A stretch of DNA of 64,000 nucleotides from JBEGHD01 sp049334165 (GTDB lineage: Bacteria > Bacteroidota > Bacteroidia > Flavobacteriales_D > Sanyastnellaceae): NCBI GenBank assembly GCA_049334165.1, contig JBEGHD010000001.1. One strand, written 5' to 3'. Shown piece by piece: positions 32,061-42,262 of the stretch. A program made the translations under genes and the position numbers. The first letter of the stretch is position 1. Each line of letters begins with the position of its first letter. The notes under the pieces are model-generated. The model did no database searches. It was not told where the DNA came from and was given only the letters and a program-made list of their open reading frames with translations.

Positions 32061-35000
32061 CGGATCAATGTGATGTTCCCGGTCTTTTCAACCGGATCTG
32101 AAATTGAAAGATCTTCTTCCTCGTACTTGTAAATCACTCGGTAGGTAAAGACTTCGTGCTCTGGATATTTTTCTCCTCCGCGCACCTCTCCCCTCCAGGC
32201 CTGATTCATGTCTTCCGACTCGAAAACGAGAGTTCCCCATCTGTCAAAAATCAGCATCTTGTATTCCACGACACCTTCTCCGTAAACCCGGAAAACATCG
32301 TTGAGGCCATCTCCATCAGGTGTGAAAGCATTCGGAATGTAGAGCATGTGAGAGCTGCAATTCTCTTCAACTTCTGAAGAGAAAGTCGCCTGGCAGCCAA
32401 AAGCCGTGGTGATGGTCACTTCGTAGTAACCGGGAGCAAAAACAGTGATCTGCTGATCGTCTTCCCCATTTCTCCAGGCGTAGGTAGCTCCGCCATCTCC
32501 GGCATCTAGCACAAGCGGGTCTTCTTCCATGCCGAAGCAGTATTTGACAGAGCTTCTCAAGTTTGACTCTGGAAGTGGGAAAACACCCACTGAAACATCT
32601 TCTATTACTTCGCAGGCCTCGTTGGAGACAATTACCAGATAATTTCCGCTTTCGGTGACGGTTATTGTTTGCGTATCTTCTCCGGTCGACCACTCGTGAG
32701 TGAGACCGGGGTTTCCGGCATCGAGCGTCACTTCTTCCCCTTCGCAAAGCGTTAACTGACTTCCGAGGTCTACTTCTGGATAAGGAACTACAGAAACTAT
32801 CGTGGAGTCGAAGGTCGCGCAATCATCAGCATTGGTCACTTCCACTACGTAAACACCAGAGTCTCCAACTGTGATGGATTGCGTTTGGTGGCTGCTATTC
32901 CAGTCGTAATCAACCCCATCTCCACCGGCATCAAGTGTCAAAAAATCGCCATTGCAAATGGTGACTTCATCTTCGAGACCAACCACCGGATTTGCAGAAA
33001 AATCAAGCAAGACAGTGTCTGTTTCTACACAGCCGGCTGCATTAGTCACTTCGACCCAATACTCACCAGACTGATTCACAGTCAGCGTTTGACCGTGAGA
33101 GTCATCGCTCCAGTTGTAAGTCGAACCTGAGTTTTCAGCATCGAGTAGAACAGTATCGCCCTCGCACAAAACAGCCGGGGATTGAAGACTGACATTTGGA
33201 GATGGCTCTGCAGTGATTTCAACCTGATCGCTCACTGTGCAGCCTTCTGCTGAAGTTGCATTAAACGTTACTATACCCGGTGAAGTCACCAAAGTAGAAT
33301 CTGCTGTAGACCCTGTGCTCCAGTTGTAACTGGCAGCTTCGGCACCGGAATTCAGAACAATTGTATCGCCCGGGCACATCACTAAATCGGGACCCAGATC
33401 AAATTCGTAAAAAGCGACATTAACCTGAACGGTATCCGTTTTGGCACAACCGAAATCGTTGGCTCCGGTTACCACAAATTGAGCACTCTGATTGGCAGTC
33501 ACCTGAGGACTATCTGAAGAAGGGTCGTCAAGAATTCCCGAAGGACTCCAGCTCCAGTTGATATTTTCTGTGGCATCGGTGACTACAGAAAGTGGTAAAC
33601 CACTGGCATCGCAAACCGTAGTGTCGTTGTTCGCTGCCACACTGAACTCTTCGTATACCAGAACCGAAATGGTGTCTGTCACAGAACACATGGAAAGTGT
33701 GTCGGTGGCGGTGAATACAAAGTCCGCATCAGTAATCGGAGCAACAGTGGTAGCAGGCATGTCCGAAACCGAAGTGCCTCCATTGCTCCAATCAAAAACC
33801 AAAGGGCTTGAGCCATTGACAACCGAAGCGTTTAGGTCGATCGAATCTCCTGCACAAATCTCCACTGAACTGGCGGAGGCAGTTGTGCTCACGAGGTCCG
33901 TTAGAAAAACAGTCGTTTCGCCAGTAGCTTCGCACCCGTAGGCCGAAGTGGCGTCTACCGAGTAAGTAGTTGTAGCGGATGGACTTGCCTCTACCGTCTG
34001 CGAATCAATCTCGTTGAGCGACCCATCGTCAGGTCCCCAGCTGTAAGAAAAAGCACCCGAAACATCCGGAACTGCGGAAAGCTCAGTCATTCCTCCATTG
34101 CAAAGACTGGTGTCTTGAGTCATTTGCAAAGTAAACTGCTGACCTACCTGCACCGAAATCGAATCGGAATAAGTGCAGCTAAAGGCAGGATCGAAAACCT
34201 CAACGACATAGGTAGTATCGAATTGAGGTGTTGCTAAAGGATTTGAAATCGTGTTGTCATCGAGGTTGTAATCGGTCCAGTTGTAAGTGAACTGATTGCT
34301 GTGAAGAGCACTGATTTCCACATCATCGATCATCCAGTTGTCTTCATTGTTGCCGGAATTTGAAAGCTGTCTCCAACGAAATCTGGTGGTTGTTGAAAAA
34401 GCTCCATTGGGAATATTCGCACTGATCTGAGTGAATAACGGATAAGCCGATTCTGCAAAAGTGTTTATTGGAGTCCAGGCTGCACCTCCATTTACAGAGT
34501 ATTCTAAAATAATGTCCTCTCCTGGATCTGCATCATCGCAAGGCGCTACACCAGAACTGATTTTCAGCCAAAAAGAAACAGTCCCGCCAAATTGCACATT
34601 GAGATCGTTTGTTTCAGCAAATCGATCTCCGTTTCCGTTGAAGTAAAGTGCATTTCCTCCCACAGATCCGCAGAGCGAACTCGCCATTCCATCTTCAATA
34701 TCGGCCCAAACGCCCCAGCTCACACCGGGATCGAAATTGTCTTCGAAAATCAACTCCTCTACATCGGCTTCAAACTGAATGTCTTCTCCTTCACAAATGA
34801 TTGTGCGATCCGCATTTACTCTAAAATCTGTGATCCCTCCAGGATTTACGGTAATAAAAACACTGTCGGTGACTGTACTTGTGCAACCGGTGAATGAAGA
34901 CACTTCCAATACGTACCATCCCGAAGAGGTAGGCGTGGCAATTGGATTTGCCACATTTGGGTTGTTCAAAGTATTGGCATTCGACCAGGAATAGATGTAA

Positions 35001-36652
35001 GCATTGTTTCCCTCAGGCGATAAGCTCGCACTGAGTTGAACTGACTGATTTTCGCATATTACAGTGTCTGAGGCCGTAACCTCCAGGCTTGGAGATTCTG
35101 GCGTTTCCACCAAAAAGAACTCCTCTTCCACACACCCTGAAACGAGAACATCTCCACGAGCAATGTAAACCCCAGGAGAAATTGGCGAAGTCAGCAAAAG
35201 CTGATCTCCACTAAAGATAGTATCCTCCGGATTGGACTCCATGAACCAGTTTGTGTTAAACATATTTTGCTCCGGATCCAGCAGTACGGAGTCGGCATCA
35301 CAAAAGGCGCTATCCAACTCCACATTGAGCAAGTCGCGACTGGCAAACGAGCCTACCGAATAGGCGTAGGTTTCAGCTGCTCCAAAACCATAGACGTAAG
35401 CTGAAAACCCATTTGGAGCCGACATGGTGTGGCTTCCTTCAGAGATTGTAAAATCAGCGTAAGAATGTGATGGGCAGGATGGAAATAGTGCGAACGAAGA
35501 GGACGGCACAGGTGCTCCGTCAAGAGTGAGTTGATCAATATCTTCAGTTGCGGCAATTACGATCATTCTGTGATCGTCCATATTAGCACTGGCTACGGTG
35601 CTAAAAGTAATGTCGTCAATCTTCTGATTAACATCGTTCAAAATCAACATCGCAGGGTCACCAACTACGCCATTACTACCGGGGCACCCAAGACCTTGCA
35701 TATATTGGGTAACGCTGATTCCCTTGTCGGCAGTGACGCACTGCACTGACTGAACATCATTTACCTCGTAAATTTCTCCCGAATTCAAGGTGACGCTCGT
35801 GCCATTCACATTGACGTTAGTATTATCCTGATTGGCCAGTACACGAATTGTGCATTTATAATCTGTACTTACCGTAAATGGCACGGAATAGAATTCAGTA
35901 CCCCAGGTTTTCACCGGAAAGTTTTGTTCGAAAAGGTGATCGCAAGCTGTGCATGTTTCGTAGACCTGAGCGCAAGAGCTCCCTGAGAAAACGGCAAACG
36001 GCCTGCAAGCCCCACTTTGTTCGGTCGCTTTCACCTGCGTTCCAGTAAGGTCTTCGGCACTTCCTCCAGCTTTCAACTGATAAGATTCGCCTCTTTGCAA
36101 AGTGACAGTGAATGGCACTCCGGCAGGATTCCCTCCCGCAGTGGCAACCGATGGTGTGATTTCAATTTCTGTATCGTCTTCTGTGGCTACCACCAATAGC
36201 TCGGAATGAAACGAACCGATTCCAGGATAGGAGCTCACCCGATAGGACGTTCCGAGGGTTTTTGTAGGAAGCACCTTGGTTCCATCTGCCGTATTCGGAT
36301 TAAAATTAATCGCAAAAACACTCACAGTGTCCTGAGTTTCGATGAGAATCCCTTTACTTTCAATGACCTCGCTGGTGTAGTGCTCAGCGATGTTATTTGG
36401 AAGAGTAAGAGGCGTTGTTGTGTTCGCAGCTACATTGAAATTCACAGAGTACCCTTGCTGTGGGATAGAGAGCGTACCACTTGTAGATTGATCAGAAGTG
36501 ATAAAAACCTGAAGCTCTTCTCCGGACTGATTGTCGATGAAATTCTGCATGAATCCCAGCCAAAACTCCTTGCCCTTGGTGGGAACCACCGTTTGGCAAA
36601 GCGCGCTTGCAGAGAGCAATACGCTTATCGTCAAAATGACGCAAGCTCGCAT
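32057..36652 (-). CDS. Giant secreted IgGFc-binding-like / Ig-repeat protein, T9SS type B
   Basis: From the ATG at 36650-36652 the product has 1531 residues with signal peptide MRACVILTISVLLSASALCQ; the longer frame begins with GTG. An IgGFc-binding-protein-like N-terminal domain spans about 25-430 (KGKEFWLGFMQNF, VLPTKTLGTSYRV, TACDHLFEQNFPVKTWG). A long array of Ig/PKD-like beta domains follows, many carrying the pattern LCEGExVxLDAG then YxWSxG, with a jelly roll at about 640-790. The last 90 residues are a type B (CHU_C, gliding motility-associated) sorting domain, IPNAFTPDGDGLNDVF. It is probably a surface adhesin. Its stop overlaps that of the convergent KtrA-like gene by 4 nt. Confidence 0.85.
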   Translation of the reverse strand: MRACVILTISVLLSASALCQTVVPTKGKEFWLGFMQNFIDNQSGEELQVFITSDQSTSGTLSIPQQGYSVNFNVAANTTTPLTLPNNIAEHYTSEVIESKGILIETQDTVSVFAINFNPNTADGTKVLPTKTLGTSYRVSSYPGIGSFHSELLVVATEDDTEIEITPSVATAGGNPAGVPFTVTLQRGESYQLKAGGSAEDLTGTQVKATEQSGACRPFAVFSGSSCAQVYETCTACDHLFEQNFPVKTWGTEFYSVPFTVSTDYKCTIRVLANQDNTNVNVNGTSVTLNSGEIYEVNDVQSVQCVTADKGISVTQYMQGLGCPGSNGVVGDPAMLILNDVNQKIDDITFSTVASANMDDHRMIVIAATEDIDQLTLDGAPVPSSSFALFPSCPSHSYADFTISEGSHTMSAPNGFSAYVYGFGAAETYAYSVGSFASRDLLNVELDSAFCDADSVLLDPEQNMFNTNWFMESNPEDTIFSGDQLLLTSPISPGVYIARGDVLVSGCVEEEFFLVETPESPSLEVTASDTVICENQSVQLSASLSPEGNNAYIYSWSNANTLNNPNVANPIATPTSSGWYVLEVSSFTGCTSTVTDSVFITVNPGGITDFRVNADRTIICEGEDIQFEADVEELIFEDNFDPGVSWGVWADIEDGMASSLCGSVGGNALYFNGNGDRFAETNDLNVQFGGTVSFWLKISSGVAPCDDADPGEDIILEYSVNGGAAWTPINTFAESAYPLFTQISANIPNGAFSTTTRFRWRQLSNSGNNEDNWMIDDVEISALHSNQFTYNWTDYNLDDNTISNPLATPQFDTTYVVEVFDPAFSCTYSDSISVQVGQQFTLQMTQDTSLCNGGMTELSAVPDVSGAFSYSWGPDDGSLNEIDSQTVEASPSATTTYSVDATSAYGCEATGETTVFLTDLVSTTASASSVEICAGDSIDLNASVVNGSSPLVFDWSNGGTSVSDMPATTVAPITDADFVFTATDTLSMCSVTDTISVLVYEEFSVAANNDTTVCDASGLPLSVVTDATENINWSWSPSGILDDPSSDSPQVTANQSAQFVVTGANDFGCAKTDTVQVNVAFYEFDLGPDLVMCPGDTIVLNSGAEAASYNWSTGSTADSTLVTSPGIVTFNATSAEGCTVSDQVEITAEPSPNVSLQSPAVLCEGDTVLLDAENSGSTYNWSDDSHGQTLTVNQSGEYWVEVTNAAGCVETDTVLLDFSANPVVGLEDEVTICNGDFLTLDAGGDGVDYDWNSSHQTQSITVGDSGVYVVEVTNADDCATFDSTIVSVVPYPEVDLGSQLTLCEGEEVTLDAGNPGLTHEWSTGEDTQTITVTESGNYLVIVSNEACEVIEDVSVGVFPLPESNLRSSVKYCFGMEEDPLVLDAGDGGATYAWRNGEDDQQITVFAPGYYEVTITTAFGCQATFSSEVEENCSSHMLYIPNAFTPDGDGLNDVFRVYGEGVVEYKMLIFDRWGTLVFESEDMNQAWRGEVRGGEKYPEHEVFTYRVIYKYEEEDLSISDPVEKTGNITLIR

Positions 36653-36797
36653 GTAGGAATTACTACTCAACACTGAGTTCCGAATAACAGATTAATAGAT
36701 TGGTTTTGCTTTCACTCCATGAAACTGAAAAAACGGGTGAAAGGTTACGTATTGTACGCACGGAAAGGCCAATTGGGTGCAGGCTTTCGGCAAAAAA

Positions 36798-38432
36798 TCA
36801 CTTGTCTGAGTTTTGGTCATCGAGTTGCCACTCCATTTCAATTTCCCAGTTGGAGCGAACTCCAATATCTTTTGGAAGATAAACCACGTACTCCGGTTGC
36901 TTTTTCTCCAGGTAGTTTCCGGTATCCCATTTGCCGTTTTGGTTTTCATCAAAAATGATCCGCATGCGGTATGTGCCGGGTAAAACACGATTGTATTCAA
37001 ACACACCATCTCCGGAAATCATTCTTTCCTCCACTACCTCATCGTCTTTAAGGAGCTGCAGCACGCCCTGGCCCTGATCGATCTGCAAGCCAGAGATTGT
37101 CATGGAGAAATTCCCAAAATGCTTGGCTGAAAAGGTTCCGAAGCTAAAATCTGTTGTGTCGTTTTGGTAGCCGCGGTAATCGACTATCGCCCCTGGGAGA
37201 AGCTCCAGTTTGTACTGATTGTCGTCTTCAAAATCAGCAATAAGCTGCACCTTACTGAAGCTATCGTCTACTTCATCAATCGAAAACTCCATCGGGATGC
37301 TATCGCGCAGAAGTTCAATTTTGGAAGTATCAACTGCTGCCACGAGCGTTCTTGTTGCGAGAAAAATATCGTCTTCAGAGGGCTGTGTCGCTTTTGCTGT
37401 CAGTTTTGGGGTAAGCGAATTGCGTGTAGTTGGGATGATCTCCCGATTCTCAAAAGTAACGCGAATCGTGTCGAGCACTTCGCCATTGTCTGAAATCTCG
37501 AGATCAATTTTCTCATCGGTTGGTTGGCCGGTTAGCCAAACATAGATCGAGTCACCTTCAAGCTGTTCCATAGCATAGCTCGTATCAGCTCCGATGGTCA
37601 GCACTTCGACTTCTGGATTCAGCGGTTTTCTGTTGAGCTGGATTGAAATGAATCCGACAGAGTCCGTTGTCCACTCCTTGATGAATTGCAGCTCAGAATC
37701 TTCGAGGAAAGTACGCAGCTCAACCTGCTTCATTGAGCTATCCACAACTGAAGCGGAAACCAGAGAATCGAGAAAGCCAATTCGCTCTTCGGGCGAGTCA
37801 TAAAGGTAATTTGAGAGCTCCTCCTGAAGTGCAAAAACCTTGTAGTCTCCAGGCTTCATGTAGCCCACATCGTATCTTCCCTGCTCGTCTGTGATGCCGA
37901 AGTAGTAAGGCTTTTGCTTCATTGGAAGGGAGTCGTCCCGTCCTTCATAGAGCATCACTTTTACGCCTTCCTGAGGTTCGGTTGTAAAAGCGCTGGTCAC
38001 AATCCCCTGCATGCCCAGCGAGTCGAGCACATCTCCGGTAGAAAAAACAAATACTAAATCCTCGGCCGGATTGCCTTCGGTGAAGTCGGTTACTCCTTCG
38101 CCAAAATTGAATGTGTAGGTCGTGTTGGGCTTCAACTCCTCGTCAAACTCAACCAAAACACCTTTTCTTTTAATAGAAATCTGCGGGCGATCTTCGAGTG
38201 GCGGGCTGATTAGCAGTTGATTGTACACGTCATTCAGTTGCACAAACTCATCGAATTCAATGTAAAAAGAAGAAGCTTCAAAATTGAGACTTCGGTTTTT
38301 CGGTGTCATCTCTACTACCTGAGGCGGTTGCGTATCTCGCGCTCCACCTTGAGGAGGAATCACCTGGGCGCAGCCAAAAAGAAAAAGCACCAAAGCAGAC
38401 GCGAGTAAAAACCGGTTGAGAGATAGAATCAT
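36798..38432 (-). CDS. Ig-like (Big_5) domain lipoprotein
   Basis: The 544-residue protein starts with a lipoprotein signal peptide, lipobox LFGC (Cys at about 21). A bacterial Ig-like Big_5 domain follows at about 35-130 (MTPKNRSLNFEASSFYIEFDE, split here by reading: TPKNRS and FYIEFDEFV; PNTTYTFNFGEGVTD). A second beta domain of regulatory type (GITDEQGRYDVGYMKPGDYKVFA) lies at about 175-215, and further beta domains run to the C-terminus. It should be anchored in the outer membrane. The start overlaps the msrC stop by 4 nt (ATGA), so it is translated after msrC. Function is unknown; proteins of this type are widespread in Bacteroidota. Confidence 0.8.
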   Translation of the reverse strand: MILSLNRFLLASALVLFLFGCAQVIPPQGGARDTQPPQVVEMTPKNRSLNFEASSFYIEFDEFVQLNDVYNQLLISPPLEDRPQISIKRKGVLVEFDEELKPNTTYTFNFGEGVTDFTEGNPAEDLVFVFSTGDVLDSLGMQGIVTSAFTTEPQEGVKVMLYEGRDDSLPMKQKPYYFGITDEQGRYDVGYMKPGDYKVFALQEELSNYLYDSPEERIGFLDSLVSASVVDSSMKQVELRTFLEDSELQFIKEWTTDSVGFISIQLNRKPLNPEVEVLTIGADTSYAMEQLEGDSIYVWLTGQPTDEKIDLEISDNGEVLDTIRVTFENREIIPTTRNSLTPKLTAKATQPSEDDIFLATRTLVAAVDTSKIELLRDSIPMEFSIDEVDDSFSKVQLIADFEDDNQYKLELLPGAIVDYRGYQNDTTDFSFGTFSAKHFGNFSMTISGLQIDQGQGVLQLLKDDEVVEERMISGDGVFEYNRVLPGTYRMRIIFDENQNGKWDTGNYLEKKQPEYVVYLPKDIGVRSNWEIEMEWQLDDQNSDK

Positions 38433-38920
38433 AGTCCGTTAAACGGTTCGATGAGTGCAATAATTTTTCTGAGCTCTTCAGCATCTGAATTGTCAAAGGC
38501 ATTGAGCTGATCGCTGTCGATATCTAGCACTCCACTTACTTCCCCCGCAGCATTGTGAATGGGAAGAACAATTTCTGATTTGCTCAGAGAACTACAGGCA
38601 ATGTGTCCTGGGAAAGCATCTACATCTTCTACTACAATCGTCTTATCCTCTTGCCAGGAAGTGCCGCATACACCCTTTCCCTTTTTAATTCTCGTGCATG
38701 CTACCGGCCCCTGAAAAGGTCCTAAAACGAGCTCGTCACCAACCACTCGGTAAACACCGGTCCACAAAAAGCCAAAAGCTTCGTGAATAGCAGCACAGAG
38801 ATTGGAAACGTTGGCTAGTGCGTCCTCTTCACCACCAATTAGTGCTTCAATTTGAGGCGCTAGCTGACGATACTTTTCTGCCTTCGTCCCTGTCTTGTTA
38901 ATGTTGAGATCTTCTGCCAT
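38429..38920 (-). CDS. msrC: Free methionine-(R)-sulfoxide reductase (GAF domain)
   Basis: fRMsr reduces free methionine-(R)-sulfoxide, using a GAF domain rather than the MsrA/MsrB folds. From the ATG at 38918-38920 the protein has 163 residues. The three functional cysteines are present: C75 and C85 (ACTRIKKGKGVCG) and C109 (GHIACSS), in the same 10 and 24-residue spacing as E. coli C84, C94, C118. The longer frame starts with TTG at 38968; a GATATTTG promoter-like box at 38931-38938 sits inside that extension and supports the shorter start. The lipoprotein gene overlaps the stop by 4 nt. Confidence 0.92.
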   Translation of the reverse strand: MAEDLNINKTGTKAEKYRQLAPQIEALIGGEEDALANVSNLCAAIHEAFGFLWTGVYRVVGDELVLGPFQGPVACTRIKKGKGVCGTSWQEDKTIVVEDVDAFPGHIACSSLSKSEIVLPIHNAAGEVSGVLDIDSDQLNAFDNSDAEELRKIIALIEPFNGL

Positions 38921-39042
38921 AATGAGGTGGCAAATATCGGGTGAATGAGCGGATTCGACAAGCTCCAAAATGCTGGAGTTTGCGTACCGTTCTATTATTT
39001 CTTTTATTGAGGCGATTTTTAAACCCTCTAACCCAACTTAAC

Positions 39043-40662
39043 ATGACTAGAAAACTTCTATTCCTGTTTGCCTTGTTGATCTGTATCCAATCACACGCTC
39101 AAAAAAGGAACAATCACCCAGACAAATTTGAAGTGACTTTTGGTGAAACCTTTAAAGGTACTGCGCCAACCACCATTGAGAATATTTTCTACGCAGGAGA
39201 AAAAACACTCCTTATTGCAGAAAAGCGCAAAGGAAAATACAATGTGATAGTGCTCGATAAAGATCTTAAGGAAGAATTCGATTACAATTTACCACTCGAT
39301 ATTGATCGCGTGGACTATTCGCTAGTCGGCTTGTCCTATCTGGAGTCGAAAGGAGAGATGATCGTCTTTCTCACCAAAGAAGGGAAAAACAAAGGTCTCA
39401 TTGACCTTTGTGCATATAGCTACAACCCGGCCGTTGAACCACAAGACCTATCGGTAAAAAAGATTGCCACAGTAGAGGCCGAAGAAGGTTTTCTCGGCTA
39501 TAACGAGGGTAACTTTAGCTTCACTTATTCTGAAGACGAATCGAAAATTCTATTCTCTTACAGAATTGACATCGACAAAGAGTCGAATAAGCAGTTTTTC
39601 CTAATTATCGATAAGGATCTAAACCTAATTTCTGAAAAAGAGAAGGTTTCGACCAAAAGTGAAAGGGTTTTCGGCAAATATTGGATTCGCCTCATTTCGA
39701 ACGAAGGTGACATTTACCTTTCGAGCTTCGACCTATCAAACGATGGCAAGCACAACATCTACTACACCGTCCATAAGTGGGGTAAAGATGAAGAGATGAA
39801 AAGCAAGAAGATAGACCTCGGGACTAAACATCTGGCACCATCTAACTACACTTTGAAGTCTTATCACGATTATTTGGACGATGAGAGTCTTACCAGAAAA
39901 GACCCTCTGATGTACCCTTTAAAACCTCTCTACGGCTTTACCGAAGACCACAACATTGTGCTCTCCGGGCTGTATACCGATGAGAGAGACAGAGGTGCAA
40001 TAGGCAGTTTTTACACTCAATTCAGTTTCGAAGATGAGGAGAGTCCGAAAATTCATTTTGCGCCAATGTCAACCGAAATGATGACAGAAGTAATGCGCGC
40101 AAATAGAGGCCTTGAGGGCGATGATGAACTAAAACAATACTCAGCAATAAATAATTTGAACCCACTTCACCTATTCGTTGAAGATGATGGAAGCGCCATT
40201 GTTTTTTACGAGTACGAAAACGAAAGAGAAGTTCGAGTGACCAAATCTGATGGTGGGTACAGCACTAAGACGTATTACTATTATAGTGATGTCATTGTAA
40301 CAAAGCACAACAACGATGGGTCACTGGCCTGGACCAACAGAATTGAAAAAATTCAGATGATGGTTGGTGGTAGCTCTTTCACCAATGTTTCTTCTTATCC
40401 GGTGCATCATGATGGAGAGGTCTCTCTTCTTTACTCCAACACAGGAAACGCGAGTGACTCACGATATATGTTGTACGTCTCCACCATTGATGAAAATGGT
40501 GAGCTCAAAGATGATGAAGTCATTTATGATTTCTATCAGGACAACATCTCTCCAATGCCTACAGAAAATGAAGTTGTTTCTTCTGGAGATATCATCCTTC
40601 ACAACCTCAAGCAAAAAGGATTTTCTCGCAAGAGATTCATGACCAGAATTAAATTTAAATAA
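39043..40662 (+). CDS. Secreted protein of unknown function, tandem paralogue 1
   Basis: The 539-residue product starts at the ATG at 39043 with signal peptide MTRKLLFLFALLICIQSHAQ; the upstream GTG start at 38941 is unlikely. The mature protein is rich in beta-strand and charged residues, with repeated fragments such as FYAGEKTLLIAEKR and YSEDESKILFSYRIDID that suggest a propeller-like fold. It has no T9SS tail or lipobox. The next gene, 16 nt downstream, encodes a paralogue with the same length and shared SEDESKIL. No known domain is recognised. A periplasmic or surface location is expected. The pair is probably one operon. Confidence 0.7.
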   Translation: MTRKLLFLFALLICIQSHAQKRNNHPDKFEVTFGETFKGTAPTTIENIFYAGEKTLLIAEKRKGKYNVIVLDKDLKEEFDYNLPLDIDRVDYSLVGLSYLESKGEMIVFLTKEGKNKGLIDLCAYSYNPAVEPQDLSVKKIATVEAEEGFLGYNEGNFSFTYSEDESKILFSYRIDIDKESNKQFFLIIDKDLNLISEKEKVSTKSERVFGKYWIRLISNEGDIYLSSFDLSNDGKHNIYYTVHKWGKDEEMKSKKIDLGTKHLAPSNYTLKSYHDYLDDESLTRKDPLMYPLKPLYGFTEDHNIVLSGLYTDERDRGAIGSFYTQFSFEDEESPKIHFAPMSTEMMTEVMRANRGLEGDDELKQYSAINNLNPLHLFVEDDGSAIVFYEYENEREVRVTKSDGGYSTKTYYYYSDVIVTKHNNDGSLAWTNRIEKIQMMVGGSSFTNVSSYPVHHDGEVSLLYSNTGNASDSRYMLYVSTIDENGELKDDEVIYDFYQDNISPMPTENEVVSSGDIILHNLKQKGFSRKRFMTRIKFK

Positions 40663-40678
40663 CTACACCCAGATCATC

Positions 40679-42262
40679 ATGAAATACTTGACTTTTATAC
40701 TCTGCCTGTTTCTCTCAATTCAAACATTTGCTCAGCTTGATATCACAAAAAAGGCAGACCTTGAATGGGGTGAAGAACTCGATATCAAAAGGCGTCAGAC
40801 GCTAGATTCTATGGTCACCACAGTAGATGACAAGCTTTATGTCTTGATTGACGAACGCAACAACAAGATTCTTCAAGAATATGGTACAGATCTGAAGTAC
40901 AAGCGATCCGTTGAAATCCCTCTCAGAATTGATCGGGAATTTTATGACTTTCAAAACATCACATACCTCAACGGTCGATTCATCGTGTTTCTTTCCAAGT
41001 TTGAGCGGAGAGAGGATAAAACAGACCTCTACTACACCACAGTTGACCGAGAAGACTTGAGTACTGACATGAAACTGGTTCATCTCGGTGAGCTTCAGTC
41101 AAAACAAGCCGGACTGAAAAAAGAACAGGGCTCTTTTGACTTCGACATTTCTGAAGACGAATCTAAAATTTTGATTTTCAAACACATACCGAATGCAGAC
41201 AGAGAACCGGAAAAGTATTCCTTTCAGGTTTTCGATAGTCAACTGAACCAGCTCTGGGAAGACGAAGTTCAACTCAATTACTCAGAGGAGCTATTCGAAG
41301 TGTTGGACATTCGGACTACCAACTCAGGTGACGTTTTTGTAATGGGAAAGGAGTTTGAAGACCGAAAAGCCAAGAGAAAAGAAGATGAAACTCAACACAC
41401 TTTTCACCTGCTCAAATATAACAGTGGCGGAAATAAAGCAAAAGACTTTGAAATCGAAGTCGGTGAGAAGTTTGTTACCGATATTCAGTTCGCAGTGCGC
41501 GACAACGAGGATATCATTGTGAGTGGATTCTATTCTACAGTTGACAACACGATGATCAACGGTACTTTTTTCATCACCATTGATGGCGAGACTCAAAAGG
41601 TAAAAACATCCTCCCTCAAAGCTTTTGATGAAGACTTCATCACAGAAGGAATGACTCTAAGAGAAGAGAAGAAAGCAAAGAGGAAAGCTGAACGAAAAGA
41701 CGAAGACCTGGGATTGTCGAATTTCGACATTCGCGAGTTTATCATTTACCCTGATGGAAGCATAAAAATTTTAGCTGAGCAGTATTTCGAGACTACCGTT
41801 ACCAGCACTTCATCTGGAGCTGATGGTATGGTAACCACTACTTCTTACACTCAGTTTAATTACGAAAACATCATCATTATTAGCGTGAATGCTGACGGTG
41901 ATATAGAATGGAATGCATTGGTGGAAAAAGAACAGATTGCGGTGGTTCCCGGTGGTCGCTTTTTGCATGTCATGCCCAAAGAAAATGGTGATATCCGACT
42001 GTTCTACAACCTCGAAATGGATGACTACCTCGATAGAGGACAAATGGGTGACCTAAAGCGCAAGGCGAGACGGGGGGACGTCACTCTCTACACAATTGTA
42101 AATGATAATGGTGAGCTCAAAGAAAAGGTGCTCTTCGAGACCGAAGACATGGACATTGTTACTGTAGACGCACTTAGCGATCCTAATGATGAAAACACAA
42201 TGATCCTTTACACAATCGAAAACGATCGGGATAAGTCCTTTGCTAAAGTGAGCTTCCGCTAG
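40679..42262 (+). CDS. Secreted protein of unknown function, tandem paralogue 2
   Basis: The 527-residue product has signal peptide MKYLTFILCLFLSIQTFAQ and resembles its neighbour along its whole length: ISEDESKILIFKHI in the first third, a tyrosine/threonine-rich strand pair near the middle, and INENGELK-like VNDNGELKEKVLFETED near the end, matching IDENGELKDDEVIYDF of paralogue 1. A basic coiled segment (EEKKAKRKAERKDED) distinguishes it. No family is recognised. The stop overlaps the convergent comF stop by 4 nt. A gene duplication followed by divergence explains the pair. Confidence 0.7.
   Translation: MKYLTFILCLFLSIQTFAQLDITKKADLEWGEELDIKRRQTLDSMVTTVDDKLYVLIDERNNKILQEYGTDLKYKRSVEIPLRIDREFYDFQNITYLNGRFIVFLSKFERREDKTDLYYTTVDREDLSTDMKLVHLGELQSKQAGLKKEQGSFDFDISEDESKILIFKHIPNADREPEKYSFQVFDSQLNQLWEDEVQLNYSEELFEVLDIRTTNSGDVFVMGKEFEDRKAKRKEDETQHTFHLLKYNSGGNKAKDFEIEVGEKFVTDIQFAVRDNEDIIVSGFYSTVDNTMINGTFFITIDGETQKVKTSSLKAFDEDFITEGMTLREEKKAKRKAERKDEDLGLSNFDIREFIIYPDGSIKILAEQYFETTVTSTSSGADGMVTTTSYTQFNYENIIIISVNADGDIEWNALVEKEQIAVVPGGRFLHVMPKENGDIRLFYNLEMDDYLDRGQMGDLKRKARRGDVTLYTIVNDNGELKEKVLFETEDMDIVTVDALSDPNDENTMILYTIENDRDKSFAKVSFR

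Noticed and set aside
32057..36652. CRISPR-like periodic repeats
   Set aside because: The periodicity comes from coding Ig/PKD repeats in frame; sequence identity is at the protein level and no short exact repeat with uniform spacers exists.
36692..37009. 105-codon minus-strand frame at the end of the Ig-like lipoprotein gene
   Set aside because: It overlaps the lipoprotein gene in another frame of the same strand and has no signal, domain or start context.
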